Shown here: positions 1 through 8,050 of the stretch, piece by piece
Layout of the letters: each line of letters opens with the position of its first letter
How positions within the stretch are numbered: position 1 is the stretch's first letter
DNA from: Clostridia bacterium
Lineage (GTDB): Bacteria; Bacillota; Clostridia; Christensenellales; Aristaeellaceae
Assembly: GCA_017470945.1 (NCBI GenBank)
Contig: JAFUXH010000019.1
Span: 1-55,384, forward strand
Direction: 5' to 3'
DNA: 55,384 bases
Translations under genes and position numbers: made by a program
The notes under the pieces: generated by a model
The model's input: the letters and a program-made list of their open reading frames with translations, nothing else
Databases searched by the model: none
What the model was told of the DNA's origin: nothing

Positions 1-153
1 CAGATAAATGCGTTCCCAGCTTGCCGCTCTGTTGTGTGGCAATTCAAACTGTCTTTCTGTTTCCTTGTAGCTTAATCCCTCTGTGTGCATTGTTTCAACT
101 ACCATTTGCTTGAATTCCGCTGTGTACCTCTTGTTTGGCTTCCCCTTTGGCAT
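1..153 (-). CDS. IS3-family transposase OrfA, N-terminal part (runs off the left edge)
   Basis: The reverse strand from ATG at 153 reads MPKGKPNKRYTAEFKQMVVE and continues through a helix-turn-helix region (GLSYKETERQFELPHNRAASWERIY). This is the N-terminal DNA-binding domain of IS3/IS150 OrfA (HTH_Tnp_1-like). It would bind the terminal repeats and act with OrfB, the DDE integrase, made by programmed frameshifting; OrfB is outside the window. A GGGGTG stretch 8 nt upstream could serve as ribosome-binding site. About 51 codons are visible, all open, so nothing shows the copy to be dead. Codon use is more AT-rich than in the chromosomal genes, as expected for a mobile element. Confidence 0.8.
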   Translation of the reverse strand, partial: MPKGKPNKRYTAEFKQMVVETMHTEGLSYKETERQFELPHNRAASWERIYL

Positions 154-214
154 AATAAATCACCCCACTTGTTAGTAGTATACCATACTTGTCTAACAAA
201 TGGGGTGCAATTCA
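1..214 (-). mobile_element. IS3/IS150-family insertion sequence, one end (partial)
   Basis: The outer end lies at 214. Read on the minus strand it begins TGAATTGCACCCCATTTGTT, which resembles the terminal inverted repeat of IS150-type IS3 elements. The end of a transposase OrfA follows immediately inside it. A short internal dyad (caccccacttgtta at about 160-174 against taacaaatggggtg at about 194-207) sits between the terminus and the OrfA start. The element leaves the window on the left, so its other end and target duplication cannot be seen. The tip lies 67 nt beyond the stop codon of mrp and does not break that gene. Confidence 0.8.
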
Positions 215-280
215 AGGCGATTTCTCCTGAGCTTTTTCTGTGTTTCGGCTCGATCGGAAGCGTTTTGCTGCGCCTTTTTC

Positions 281-1102
281 TCAGCCCAGCACCTTCCGCA
301 CGGCGTCGTTCAGCCAATCGCCCTCGAACAGCTCGATCAGCCCGGCGTCGCAGGCGGCGGCCAGCTTCATATTAATGGGCAGTTGGCCCAGCACCTGGGT
401 GCCGAAGCGCTCCGCCGTTTCGCTCACGTGGCTTTCGCCGAACACCGGCACGTGCCTGCCGCAGTCGGGGCAGACGGCGTAGCTCATGTTTTCAACCAGC
501 CCGGCTACCTTCACGTTCATCATATCGGCCATGTTCAGGGCCTTTTCCACGATCATGCCCACCAGCGCCTGGGGCGTGGCCACCACCACGGCTTCATCCA
601 CCGGGATGGATTGGAACACGGTCAGCGGCACGTCGCCGGTTCCCGGGGGCATATCAATGAACATTACGTCGATATCGCCCCACAGGACGTCGGTCCAGAA
701 TTGCTTCACGGTGCCGGCGATGACGGGGCCGCGCCACACCACGGGGGCGTTGTCCTCTTCCAGCAGCAGGTTCACGCTCATCATTTTGATGCCGGTTTTG
801 CTGATCACGGGCAGGATGCCTTCCTCGTTGCCCATGGCCTTTTCGGTGATGCCGAAGGCCTTGGGGATGGAGGGGCCGGTCACGTCGGCGTCCAGGATGG
901 CGGTTTTATAGCCGGCCCGCTGGGCCAGCACGGCCAGCATGGCGGTGACCATGGATTTGCCCACGCCCCCCTTGCCGCTCATGACGGCGACCACCTTTTT
1001 GACGCTTGTGCCCGCGTGGGGCTGCTCGATCAGGCTTTGCGCCTCGCGGCTGGGGCAGTTGACCCCGCAGGAGGAGCAATCATGGGTACAATTTTCGCTC
1101 AC
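281..1102 (-). CDS. mrp: Mrp/NBP35-type P-loop ATPase, iron-sulfur cluster carrier
   Basis: A 273-residue cytoplasmic ParA/MinD-type ATPase of the Mrp/ApbC/NBP35 family, which binds and transfers Fe-S clusters to apoproteins. The N-terminus is Cys-rich (CTHDCSSCGVNC, about residues 5-16), like NBP35. The deviant Walker A motif GKGGVGKS lies near residues 43-50, and later come VMFIDMPPGTGD (Walker B/switch) and the CPDCG pair typical of Mrp. Translation starts at GTG (1100-1102) behind AGGAGAG. The gene is monocistronic on the minus strand. Downstream lies the IS end; upstream is a low-GC leucine-rich-repeat remnant. Length matches the short NBP35-like Mrp forms that lack the N-terminal DUF59 domain. 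Confidence 0.93.
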   Translation of the reverse strand: MSENCTHDCSSCGVNCPSREAQSLIEQPHAGTSVKKVVAVMSGKGGVGKSMVTAMLAVLAQRAGYKTAILDADVTGPSIPKAFGITEKAMGNEEGILPVISKTGIKMMSVNLLLEEDNAPVVWRGPVIAGTVKQFWTDVLWGDIDVMFIDMPPGTGDVPLTVFQSIPVDEAVVVATPQALVGMIVEKALNMADMMNVKVAGLVENMSYAVCPDCGRHVPVFGESHVSETAERFGTQVLGQLPINMKLAAACDAGLIELFEGDWLNDAVRKVLG

Positions 1103-1129
1103 TTTCTTCTCTCCTATTCATATTGACAT

Positions 1130-1278
1130 CTATTCTATCGACAGACCTTCCATCGATATTCTTACATTTTTCATATTCAACAATGCTTGTGGCATCTCTT
1201 TGATATTGGAATAACTTATATCCAGTTCATTTAGAACAGAATAAAACCGACACACAAAAGAGCAAAAATCTTTTTCAT
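1130..1278 (-). pseudogene. Remnant of a secreted leucine-rich-repeat protein (frameshifted)
   Basis: ATG at 1278 has a good Shine-Dalgarno (AGGGAG, 5 nt spacing). It opens MKKIFALLCVGFILF, a signal-peptide-like start, and hits TAA after 15 codons. In another frame the same stretch reads LNELDISYSNIKEMPQ and then ALLNMKNVRISMEGLSIE before a stop at 1130. That spacing of Leu/Ile/Pro is typical of a leucine-rich repeat. The simplest reading is a lost central part or a frameshift that joins the signal peptide to the last repeat. Base composition is much more AT-rich than the flanking mrp and htpG, suggesting foreign origin. Function is unknown; a short leader peptide is an alternative. Confidence 0.4.
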
Positions 1279-1372
1279 GACCGCTCCCTATCATCATCCC
1301 TTGCAGCTGCGGCACATTGCTTCTTTTCTTCCCTTTCTCTCTTTCCGCTTCGGCTTTCTTGAAAAGGGGTTT

Positions 1373-1412
1373 GGGGAAAACCGTTCTTTGGCCACAAAGA
1401 ATGGTTTTCCCC
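1373..1412 (-). terminator. Long perfect-type hairpin 22 nt past the htpG stop
   Basis: GGGGAAAACCGTTCTTTG pairs with CAAAGAATGGTTTTCCCC around a 4-nt loop, with one mismatch. It stands where an htpG terminator is expected, but on the minus strand the following U-tract is poor. The half-site GGGGAAACCGTTCTTTGG recurs elsewhere in the window (see findings), so it may also be a dispersed repeat. Confidence 0.5.
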
Positions 1413-1434
1413 AATTATTATATTTCTCACGCGT

Positions 1435-3291
1435 TTACGCCTTTTCGGCCAGCTTGGCCACCAGCTGGTTGCTGCGGGCGATGAAATCCTTCAGGTCCTC
1501 GGCTTCCAGGGGCCGGCTGGACAGGCGGGCCAGGTCAAACAGCTGCTTGCACAGCAGCTTGGCGGTATCCTGATCCTCCATGGCGGCCAGGGCGCGCACG
1601 GTGGGGCACAGCCGGTTGAGCACCAGGGTGTATTTGCTGGGGAAGGCGAAATCCTGGCCGTAAATGGCGCTCATTTCCTTGTAGCGGCGCACCTGCTCTT
1701 CCTCGGTAAGCATCACGGGCAGGCCGCGGTCGGCCAGGGCCTCGATCTTCACCGTCAGTTCCTGATCGTTCAGGGCGTCCCGGAACAGGGCTTCCATCTG
1801 GGCCTGGTCGATATCCTTGCCCTCGTCGCTTTCCTCCGTCAGGCCGGACACGTCGGCGTCCACCCGCACGAACTGGATATCCTTGTTGCCGCTGCCAAAC
1901 TCCATGAAGGACATGAAGTTCATGTCGATCAGGGTGTCCATCACGGCCACGTCGATGCCCCGGCTGGTGTACAGGGCCACGGCGGCGGCCTGACGGCTGG
2001 CCTCGGTGGTGTAATAGATCTTGCTTTCGGTCTTGCCCTCGTTGCGGGCCTTGTATTCCGGCAGGGTCAGGTATTCCCCGGCGGAGGTTTTCAGCAGCAG
2101 GCTGTCCTTCACCATGTCGTAGAACTTTTGATCCCGCACGCAGCCGTACTTCACGAAGGGGTGGATATCGTCCCAGTAGGTTTCATACTGCTTGCGCTCG
2201 GTGTTGAACAGGCCGTTCAGCTTGTCCGCCACCTTTTTGGTGATGTGGGCCGACAGCTTTTTCACGTAGCCGTCGTTCTGCAGGAAGGAGCGGCTCACGT
2301 TCAGCGGCAGGTCGGGGCAGTCGATTACGCCCTTCAGGAGCATCAGGAATTCGGGAATGACCTCCTTGATGTTGTCGGCCACGAACACCTGCCGGTTGAA
2401 CAGCTTGATTTCCCCCTCCTGGCCGCCGAAATCCTTCTTGATCCGGGGGAAATACAGGATGCCCTTCAGGTTGAAGGGATAATCCACGTTCAGGTGCACC
2501 CAGAACAGGGGCTCCTCGAAGGTGTGGAACAGCTTGCGGTAGGTTTCCTTGTATTCTTCCTCGGTGCACTCCTTGGGGTTTTTCAGCCACAGGGGATGGG
2601 TGTCGTTAATGGGCTTTTCAGCCTCTTTCTTTTCCTCCTCCTCGGTGCCGGTCACGTGGTCCTCTTCCTTGGGGGGCTCTTCGCCGATGGTTTCCAGGTA
2701 AATGGGCACCGCCATGTAGCCGCAGTAGCGGTCCAGCACCTGGCGCACCCGGTAGCCATCCAGGAATTCCTTTTCTTCTTCGAAGATGTGCAACGTGATG
2801 GTGGTGCCCCGCTGCTTGCGGCCGCCTGTGCGCATGGAAAAGGCCATGCCGTCCTCGCTTTCCCACAGCACGGGCTCCGCCCCCTCCTGCCAGGACAGGG
2901 TGTCGATGGTCACCTTGTCGGCCGCCATGAAGGCAGAATAGAAGCCCAGGCCGAAATGGCCGATGATGCCGCCCTTATCGTCGCCGGTATAGTTTTTCAA
3001 AAACTCCTCGGCGCTGGAAAAGGCCACCTGATTGATGTATTTTTCCACCTCTTCGGCGGTCATGCCGATGCCGTTATCGGTGAAGCGCAGCTCCCCCGCC
3101 GCCTTATCCACCGTCACGGTGACCCGCAGATCCTCGCCGGTTTCGCCCTGGAGCATCTTGTATTTGGTCACGGCGTCGCAGCCGTTGCTGACCATTTCGC
3201 GGATGAAGATATCCTTATCGGAATAGAGCCAGCGCTTGATCACCGGCATAATATTCTGCGCATGAATGGAAATATTGCCTTTCGTTTCCAT
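1435..3291 (-). CDS. htpG: Molecular chaperone HtpG (bacterial Hsp90)
   Basis: A 618-residue Hsp90 homodimer that uses ATP to remodel client proteins in the cytoplasm. The N-terminal GHKL ATPase domain (about 1-220) carries the signatures EMVSNGCDAVTK, DNGIGM and GHFGLGFYSAF, which form the ATP pocket and lid. A middle domain with the Arg-containing client region and a C-terminal dimerisation domain follow. The charged linker (EEDHVTGTEEEEKKEAE) is short. The start ATG at 3291 has a strong AAGGAGGT. Its promoter and a perfect CIRCE lie upstream at 3334-3396, so heat-shock control by HrcA is expected. The gene is monocistronic. Confidence 0.97.
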   Translation of the reverse strand: METKGNISIHAQNIMPVIKRWLYSDKDIFIREMVSNGCDAVTKYKMLQGETGEDLRVTVTVDKAAGELRFTDNGIGMTAEEVEKYINQVAFSSAEEFLKNYTGDDKGGIIGHFGLGFYSAFMAADKVTIDTLSWQEGAEPVLWESEDGMAFSMRTGGRKQRGTTITLHIFEEEKEFLDGYRVRQVLDRYCGYMAVPIYLETIGEEPPKEEDHVTGTEEEEKKEAEKPINDTHPLWLKNPKECTEEEYKETYRKLFHTFEEPLFWVHLNVDYPFNLKGILYFPRIKKDFGGQEGEIKLFNRQVFVADNIKEVIPEFLMLLKGVIDCPDLPLNVSRSFLQNDGYVKKLSAHITKKVADKLNGLFNTERKQYETYWDDIHPFVKYGCVRDQKFYDMVKDSLLLKTSAGEYLTLPEYKARNEGKTESKIYYTTEASRQAAAVALYTSRGIDVAVMDTLIDMNFMSFMEFGSGNKDIQFVRVDADVSGLTEESDEGKDIDQAQMEALFRDALNDQELTVKIEALADRGLPVMLTEEEQVRRYKEMSAIYGQDFAFPSKYTLVLNRLCPTVRALAAMEDQDTAKLLCKQLFDLARLSSRPLEAEDLKDFIARSNQLVAKLAEKA

Positions 3292-3333
3292 GAAAAATGC
3301 ACCTCCTTGCGGGTTGATTTCATGTGCAGGAGC

Positions 3334-3362
3334 ATTATAGCACGCCCCAGAGGAAAATGCAA
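3334..3362 (-). promoter_or_regulatory. Sigma-A promoter of htpG
   Basis: On the minus strand TTGCAT (3357-3362) and TATAAT (3334-3339) are separated by 17 bp, about 43 nt before the htpG start codon. The CIRCE operator begins 7 bp upstream of the -35 box. Confidence 0.75.
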
Positions 3363-3369
3363 CAGGAAA

Positions 3370-3396
3370 TTAGCACTCTTTCTTCGAGAGTGCTAA
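3370..3396 (-). promoter_or_regulatory. CIRCE operator (HrcA binding site)
   Basis: TTAGCACTC, a 9-bp spacer and GAGTGCTAA give a perfect 9-9-9 CIRCE inverted repeat, the binding site of the heat-shock repressor HrcA. It lies directly upstream of the htpG -35 box, whereas CIRCE usually overlaps or follows the transcription start. Confidence 0.93.
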
Positions 3397-3864
3397 CAAA
3401 AAGCGCCGAAAAAGGGTTTTCGGTATCCTGGGGTGTGAAATGGGCGGCAGAGGGCGGGGCGCAGCGTTGATCTCGAATTTATAATCATGCAGGGGGGCGC
3501 CATGCGCCTCGCGCGGGCAAGCTTGGGAATAACGAAAGGCGGCGACCTTTCACCGGCGGCGCGGAATTTTGGAAGGGAAAACACGAAAAATGCAAAAAAA
3601 TGCAGGTTTTCCGACTGTTTTGACGGTGGCGTGACACAATGTTGCCATAAAGTCAGGATATATTGTAAATGGTCCAAGAGGAACGGCACCGATGGTACGG
3701 CTGCCCCCTCGGCCCTCCGCCGGTATCGTTTTTTTATATCTTCTTGGAAGCACGCCGCTCCCCTCGCGGCGTGTCTTTTTTTGCGGGCGGCGCGAAAAGA
3801 AGTACGCCCAAACTTTCAAACTGAGAGAAAATGGAAAAAAACAAGAAAAACACAGGAAAATTGC
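3397..3864. other. Non-coding gap between htpG and livK; possible small transcript
   Basis: No convincing gene is present; the open frames here lack family features and ribosome sites. Two plus-strand stem-loops followed by T-runs stand close together, one at about 3686-3737 (imperfect stem, TTTTTTT) and one at 3751-3782. A weak promoter-like pair (TTGCCA near 3642 and TGTAAA) could start a short RNA ending in these hairpins. This is inference only. Confidence 0.3.
3751..3782 (+). terminator. Intrinsic terminator, plus strand
   Basis: CACGCCGC, a 7-nt loop and GCGGCGTG, followed within two bases by a run of seven T. No protein gene precedes it on this strand, which points to a short non-coding transcript or antisense run-off from the htpG promoter region. 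Confidence 0.6.
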
Positions 3865-3893
3865 TTGATTGTGGCGCTTCACCTGCGTATAAT
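3865..3893 (+). promoter_or_regulatory. Sigma-A promoter of livKHMGF
   Basis: TTGATT (3865-3870), a 17-bp spacer and TATAAT (3888-3893) precede the livK start by 77 nt. Confidence 0.7.
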
Positions 3894-3970
3894 GTCACTA
3901 TTCCATTCATTTATTTCGGCCAAAGCTGCCGAGTGAAATGGGATGTTATAGTAAAAGGAGGAAACTGCAC

Positions 3971-5125
3971 ATGAAAAAGATCTTTGCTTTGATGCTGGCG
4001 CTGGCTATGATGATCACCTGCGTCGCCGCCTTCGCGGAAGAAGACGTGGTCACCCTGAAAGTAGCGCATATCGGCCCCACCACCGGCGGTGCCGCGCTGT
4101 ATGGCCAGGCCACCCGGGATGGCGCCGCTATCGCCGTGCAGGAAATCAACGAAGCCGGCGGCAAGTACCGCATCGAACTGATCAGTGAAGACGACGAACA
4201 CAACGTCGAAAAAGCCATGAACGCCTATAACGCCGCCCTGGACGCCGGCGCCATACTGATCGTGGGCAACACCACCTCCAAGCCCTGCGAAACTGTGGGC
4301 ACCCAGGCTAACATCGACCGGGTGTTCATGATCACTCCCTCCGCTTCCTCTGAAGCCGCCGTGGAGCCCGATAACGTGTTCCAGATCTGCTTCACCGACC
4401 CCAACCAGGGCGCCGCTTCCGCTCAGTATATCGCCGGCCATGCCCTGGGCACCAAGGTGGCCGTGATCTACAACAATGCCGACGTGTATTCCCAGGGCAT
4501 CCGGGATACCTTCGTGGAGCAGGCTGCCGATTTGGGCCTGGAGATCGTGAGCGAAACCACCTTCACCGATGAAACCACCGACTTTACCGTGCAGGTGAAC
4601 GACGCCCAGAACAACGGCGCCGAGATCGTGTTCCTGCCCATGTACTACACCCCCGCTTCCATGATCCTGCAGACCGCCGCCCAGAAGGAATACAAGCCCA
4701 TCTTCTTCGGCGTGGACGGTATGGACGGCATCCTGGGGGTGGAAGGCTTCGATACCTCCCTGGCGGAGGGCGTCATGCTGCTGACCCCCTTCGTGGCCAA
4801 CGCCACCGATGAAAAGACCGTGTCCTTCGTGACCAAATACTTGGCAGCCTATGGCAACAAGCCCATCCAGTTTGCCGCCGACGCCTACGACGCCGTGTAC
4901 GTCCTGGTGGCCGCCGCCGAAAAGGCCGGCATCACCGCGGATATGGTGGCCGAAGCCGAAGCCAACAGCGATCCTTCCGCGATCTGCGAAGCCATGATCG
5001 CCGCCATGACCGAAATCGAAGTGGAAGGCCTGACCGGCACCATGACCTGGGAAGAATCCGGCATGGTTACCAAGACGCCTCTGGCCGCCACCATCGTCAA
5101 TGGCGAATACGTGTTTGAAGACTGA
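3971..5125 (+). CDS. livK: Branched-chain amino acid ABC transporter, substrate-binding protein
   Basis: A 384-residue periplasmic-binding-fold protein of the Leu/Ile/Val (Peripla_BP_6) family that captures the amino acid outside the cell for LivHMGF. The signal peptide (MKKIFALMLALAMMITCVAA) ends in a plausible AFA cleavage site. A Cys lies inside it, but MITC is a poor lipobox, so anchoring is uncertain. Family landmarks are the GPTTGG start, VGNTTSKPC (ligand Ser/Thr region), SASSEAA and AADAYDAVYVL. ATG 3971 was chosen for AAAGGAGG 9 nt upstream and for the signal peptide; the longer upstream frame lacks both. A terminator-like hairpin follows, which would make livK the most abundant product of the operon. 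Confidence 0.93.
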   Translation: MKKIFALMLALAMMITCVAAFAEEDVVTLKVAHIGPTTGGAALYGQATRDGAAIAVQEINEAGGKYRIELISEDDEHNVEKAMNAYNAALDAGAILIVGNTTSKPCETVGTQANIDRVFMITPSASSEAAVEPDNVFQICFTDPNQGAASAQYIAGHALGTKVAVIYNNADVYSQGIRDTFVEQAADLGLEIVSETTFTDETTDFTVQVNDAQNNGAEIVFLPMYYTPASMILQTAAQKEYKPIFFGVDGMDGILGVEGFDTSLAEGVMLLTPFVANATDEKTVSFVTKYLAAYGNKPIQFAADAYDAVYVLVAAAEKAGITADMVAEAEANSDPSAICEAMIAAMTEIEVEGLTGTMTWEESGMVTKTPLAATIVNGEYVFED

Positions 5126-5148
5126 TCTTGCGATCAGCGAAGCAAGAA

Positions 5149-5194
5149 GCGGGCTGGCTCCGGCTGAACGGGGCCAGTCCCGCCTTTTCGTTTT
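5149..5194 (+). terminator. Attenuating hairpin between livK and livH
   Basis: GCGGG-CT-GGCTCC pairs with GGGGCC-AGT-CCCGC, followed by CCTTTTCGTTTT. Partial termination here would let the binding protein be made in excess over the permease, as is usual in such operons. Confidence 0.6.
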
Positions 5195-5224
5195 ATTCCA
5201 CAGGGATGCTTGGGGGAAAATAAA

Positions 5225-6103
5225 ATGATTTTTCTGGATAATCTGATCAACGGCATCAGCCTTGGCAGCATTTACGCTATTATCGCCCTGGGCTACACCA
5301 TGGTGTACGGCATCGCCAAGATGCTGAACTTCGCCCACGGCGACGTGATCATGGTAGGCGCTTATATCGCTTTCTGCGGCCTGCAGTACTGGGGGCTGCC
5401 CCCGGTGGCCGCCATCGTGATTTCGATGGTGGCGTGCACGGTGCTGGGCGTGACCATCGAGGGGCTGGCCTATCGGCCCCTGCGTCAGGCGGCCAGCCTG
5501 GCGGTGCTGATCACCGCCATCGGCATGAGCTATCTGCTGCAGAACCTGGCGCTGATGATTTGGGGCGCCAATCCCAAATCTTTCCCCCGCACCTTCATCA
5601 ACGGCTCCATTTTCCGCCTGGGTCAGCTGAGCATTTCCAGCGCGACCCTCATCACCATCCTGGCGAACATCATCATCATGGTGGCGCTGAGCATCTTCAT
5701 CAACCAAACCAAGCTGGGCAAGGCCATGCGCTGCGTATCGGAGGACCGGGGCGCGGCGGAGCTGATGGGTATTAACGTGAATCGCACCATCTCCCTCACC
5801 TTCGCCATCGGCTCGGCCCTGGCGGCCATCGCGGGGGTGCTGCTGTGCTCCTCCTACCCCATTTTGCAGCCCACCACCGGTTCCATGCCCGGCATCAAAG
5901 CCTTTACAGCCGCGGTGTTCGGCGGCATCGGCTCCATCCCCGGGGCCATGCTGGGGGGCGTGCTGCTGGGCGTGATCGAGATCTTCGGCAAGGCGTACAT
6001 TTCCACCGAGCTGGGCGACGCTATCGTGTTTGCCGTGCTGATCGTGGTGCTGCTGGTGAAACCCACGGGCTTGCTGGGCAAGCCGATGCGGGAGAAAGTG
6101 TGA
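5225..6103 (+). CDS. livH: Branched-chain amino acid ABC transporter permease LivH
   Basis: A 292-residue inner-membrane permease of the LivH/BPD_transp_2 family; with LivM it forms the translocation channel. The sequence is almost all hydrophobic helices. Recognisable LivH signatures are LGYTMVYGIAKMLNFAHGD near the N-terminus, RPLRQA, and the cytoplasmic loop RCVSEDRGAAELMGINVNR (the ABC-contacting EAA-like region), followed by GGIGSIPGAMLGG. ATG 5225 has GGGGGA 8 nt upstream; an in-frame TTG at 5210 is an alternative. It lies 121 nt after livK and 10 nt before livM. Confidence 0.93.
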   Translation: MIFLDNLINGISLGSIYAIIALGYTMVYGIAKMLNFAHGDVIMVGAYIAFCGLQYWGLPPVAAIVISMVACTVLGVTIEGLAYRPLRQAASLAVLITAIGMSYLLQNLALMIWGANPKSFPRTFINGSIFRLGQLSISSATLITILANIIIMVALSIFINQTKLGKAMRCVSEDRGAAELMGINVNRTISLTFAIGSALAAIAGVLLCSSYPILQPTTGSMPGIKAFTAAVFGGIGSIPGAMLGGVLLGVIEIFGKAYISTELGDAIVFAVLIVVLLVKPTGLLGKPMREKV

Positions 6104-6113
6104 GGTGGCGGAT

Positions 6114-7193
6114 ATGTCGAAAGCGAAAAGGAAACGCCTGATTTACAACCTCGTCACCTTCGCGTTGGTGATCGCCGCCTTTATCGTTCTCCAATCCATG
6201 ATCGCGAATAAGAGCATCAGCCGTTCCCTGAAGGGGCAATTGGTGCCCATTTGCGCCTGGATCGTGATGGCCGTCTCCCTGAACCTGGTCATCGGCTTTT
6301 CCGGGGAGCTGAGCCTGGGCCACGCCGGCTTCATGAGCGTGGGCGCCTATACCGGCGCCGTGGTGAGCGGGTGGCTTTTACAGGTGCAGAACGTGCAGGA
6401 CACTACCCTGCGCCTGGTACTGGCCATCGTGGCCGGCGGGCTGATCGCCGGCGTTTTCGGGGTGCTGATCGGCATTCCCGTGCTGAGGCTGCGGGGGGAC
6501 TACCTGGCCATCGTGACGCTGGCCTTCGGGGAGATCATCCGCAGCCTGGTCAACGTGCTGTACGTCGGCGTGGCGGACGGCAAGCTGTGCGTTTCCTTCC
6601 TGTCCAAGGAGATGCCCAAGGGCGTATCGATGCTGGTGGACGGCGCCAAAGGCGCGGTGAAGATCAAGCCCGTTTCTACCTTCACCGCCGGGTTCATCCT
6701 GATCCTGATCACCCTGGTGGTGGTGCTGAACCTGGTCAATTCCCGGGCGGGCAGGGCCATCCAGGCTTGTCGGGACAACCGGATCGCCGCGGAAAGCATG
6801 GGCGTGCCGGTGACCAAATACAAGATGATGGCCTTCGTCACCGCCGCCGTGCTGGCCGGCATGGCGGGCGCGCTCTACGGCTTGAATTCCTCCACGGTGA
6901 TCCCCACCCAATTCACCTTCAACCAGTCCATTAACGTATTGGTGTTCGTGGTGCTGGGCGGGCTTGGCAATGTGCTGGGCAGCGTGATTTCGGCCGTCCT
7001 GCTCACGGTGCTTCCGGAGGTGCTTCGGGCCTTCTCCGATTACCGGATGCTGGTTTATGCCGTGGTGCTGATCCTGGTGATGATCTTCACCAACAACCCC
7101 ACCATCCGCGCCTTTGGGGACCGGCTCTTTTCGCCCATCAAAGCCCTGTTCAGGAAAACCACCAAGAAAGCCGCGGGAGGTGACGCGCTGTGA
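6114..7193 (+). CDS. livM: Branched-chain amino acid ABC transporter permease LivM
   Basis: A membrane permease of about 359 residues, partner of LivH. It has the LivM signatures VSLNLVIGFSGELSLGHAGFM (residues about 45-65), IPVLRLRGDYLAIVTLAFGEI, and the cytoplasmic ACRDNRIAAESMGVPVTKYKM loop that docks on LivG/LivF. An N-terminal basic stretch (KAKRKR) precedes the first helix and a basic tail follows the last. ATG 6114 has GAGGTG 6 nt upstream and is preferred to the in-frame GTG at 6105. The stop overlaps the GTG start of livG by four bases (GTGA), indicating translational coupling. Confidence 0.93.
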   Translation: MSKAKRKRLIYNLVTFALVIAAFIVLQSMIANKSISRSLKGQLVPICAWIVMAVSLNLVIGFSGELSLGHAGFMSVGAYTGAVVSGWLLQVQNVQDTTLRLVLAIVAGGLIAGVFGVLIGIPVLRLRGDYLAIVTLAFGEIIRSLVNVLYVGVADGKLCVSFLSKEMPKGVSMLVDGAKGAVKIKPVSTFTAGFILILITLVVVLNLVNSRAGRAIQACRDNRIAAESMGVPVTKYKMMAFVTAAVLAGMAGALYGLNSSTVIPTQFTFNQSINVLVFVVLGGLGNVLGSVISAVLLTVLPEVLRAFSDYRMLVYAVVLILVMIFTNNPTIRAFGDRLFSPIKALFRKTTKKAAGGDAL

Positions 7194-8047
7194 GCCAGCA
7201 GCAGAAACGCCGGGCCGGCACCAAAATGGTGCCCGTGCCCTCTCACGCTATCGTGCCGGAAAGGGATGTGAACGAGATCCCCGTGCTGGAAACCCGCCAC
7301 CTGGGCATCGAATTCGGCGGCCTGAAGGCTGTTGACGACTTTAACCTGACCATCGGCAAAACCGAGATCGCCGGCCTGATCGGCCCCAACGGCGCGGGCA
7401 AAACCACCGTGTTCAACCTGCTGACCAAGGTGTACGAGCCCACCTCCGGCGCGGTGCTGATCGACGGGCGGGATCTGCACGGCATGAACATCGTGCAGGC
7501 CAGCAAGCTGGGCATCGCCCGCACCTTCCAGAATATCCGCCTGTTCGATAAAATGACGGTGGAGGAAAACGTGCGCATCGGCCTGCACAACCAGATCAAG
7601 TACGATCTGTTTTCCGGCATCCTGCGCCTGCCCCGCTACTGGAAGCAGGAAAAGCGGCAGCACGAAAAGGCCCTGGAGCTGCTGAGCATTTTCGGCATGC
7701 AGGATTTGGCCGACGAGGAGGCGGGCAGCCTGCCCTACGGCGCCCAGCGCCGGCTGGAGATCGTGCGCGCCCTGGCCACCGATCCCAAGCTGCTTTTGCT
7801 GGATGAGCCCGCCGCCGGCATGAACCCCCGGGAAACCGAGGAGCTGATGGAAAATATCGCCAAGATCCGCGATCGGTTCCAGATCGCCATCCTGCTCATT
7901 GAGCACGATATGAGCCTGGTCATGGGCGTGTGCGAGGGCATCTGCGTGCTGAATTTCGGCCGGGTGATCGCCAAGGGCACCGCCGACGAGATCCAGGCCA
8001 ACCCCGTGGTGATCGAGGCCTATCTGGGCAAAAAGAAGGAGGGCTGA
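7190..8047 (+). CDS. livG: Branched-chain amino acid ABC transporter ATP-binding protein LivG
   Basis: A 285-residue cytoplasmic ATPase that powers the importer together with LivF. Walker A GPNGAGKTT lies near residue 65, the Q-loop at ARTFQNIRLF, a signature-like SLPYGAQRRLEIVRAL, Walker B LLLLDEPAAGMN, and the switch His in LIEHDMSLVMG. The relaxed signature motif (YGAQRR) is normal for LivG. About 25 extra residues at the N-terminus precede the ABC core. It starts at GTG 7190 with GGGAGGTG upstream and overlaps the livM stop. Confidence 0.94.
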   Translation: MSQQQKRRAGTKMVPVPSHAIVPERDVNEIPVLETRHLGIEFGGLKAVDDFNLTIGKTEIAGLIGPNGAGKTTVFNLLTKVYEPTSGAVLIDGRDLHGMNIVQASKLGIARTFQNIRLFDKMTVEENVRIGLHNQIKYDLFSGILRLPRYWKQEKRQHEKALELLSIFGMQDLADEEAGSLPYGAQRRLEIVRALATDPKLLLLDEPAAGMNPRETEELMENIAKIRDRFQIAILLIEHDMSLVMGVCEGICVLNFGRVIAKGTADEIQANPVVIEAYLGKKKEG

Positions 8048-8050
8048 CCC

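Noticed and set aside
3670-3740. 5S rRNA fragment, because of CCGATGGTAC
   Set aside because: Only about ten bases agree with the 5S 3' region; the rest of the 5S sequence and its helices are absent.
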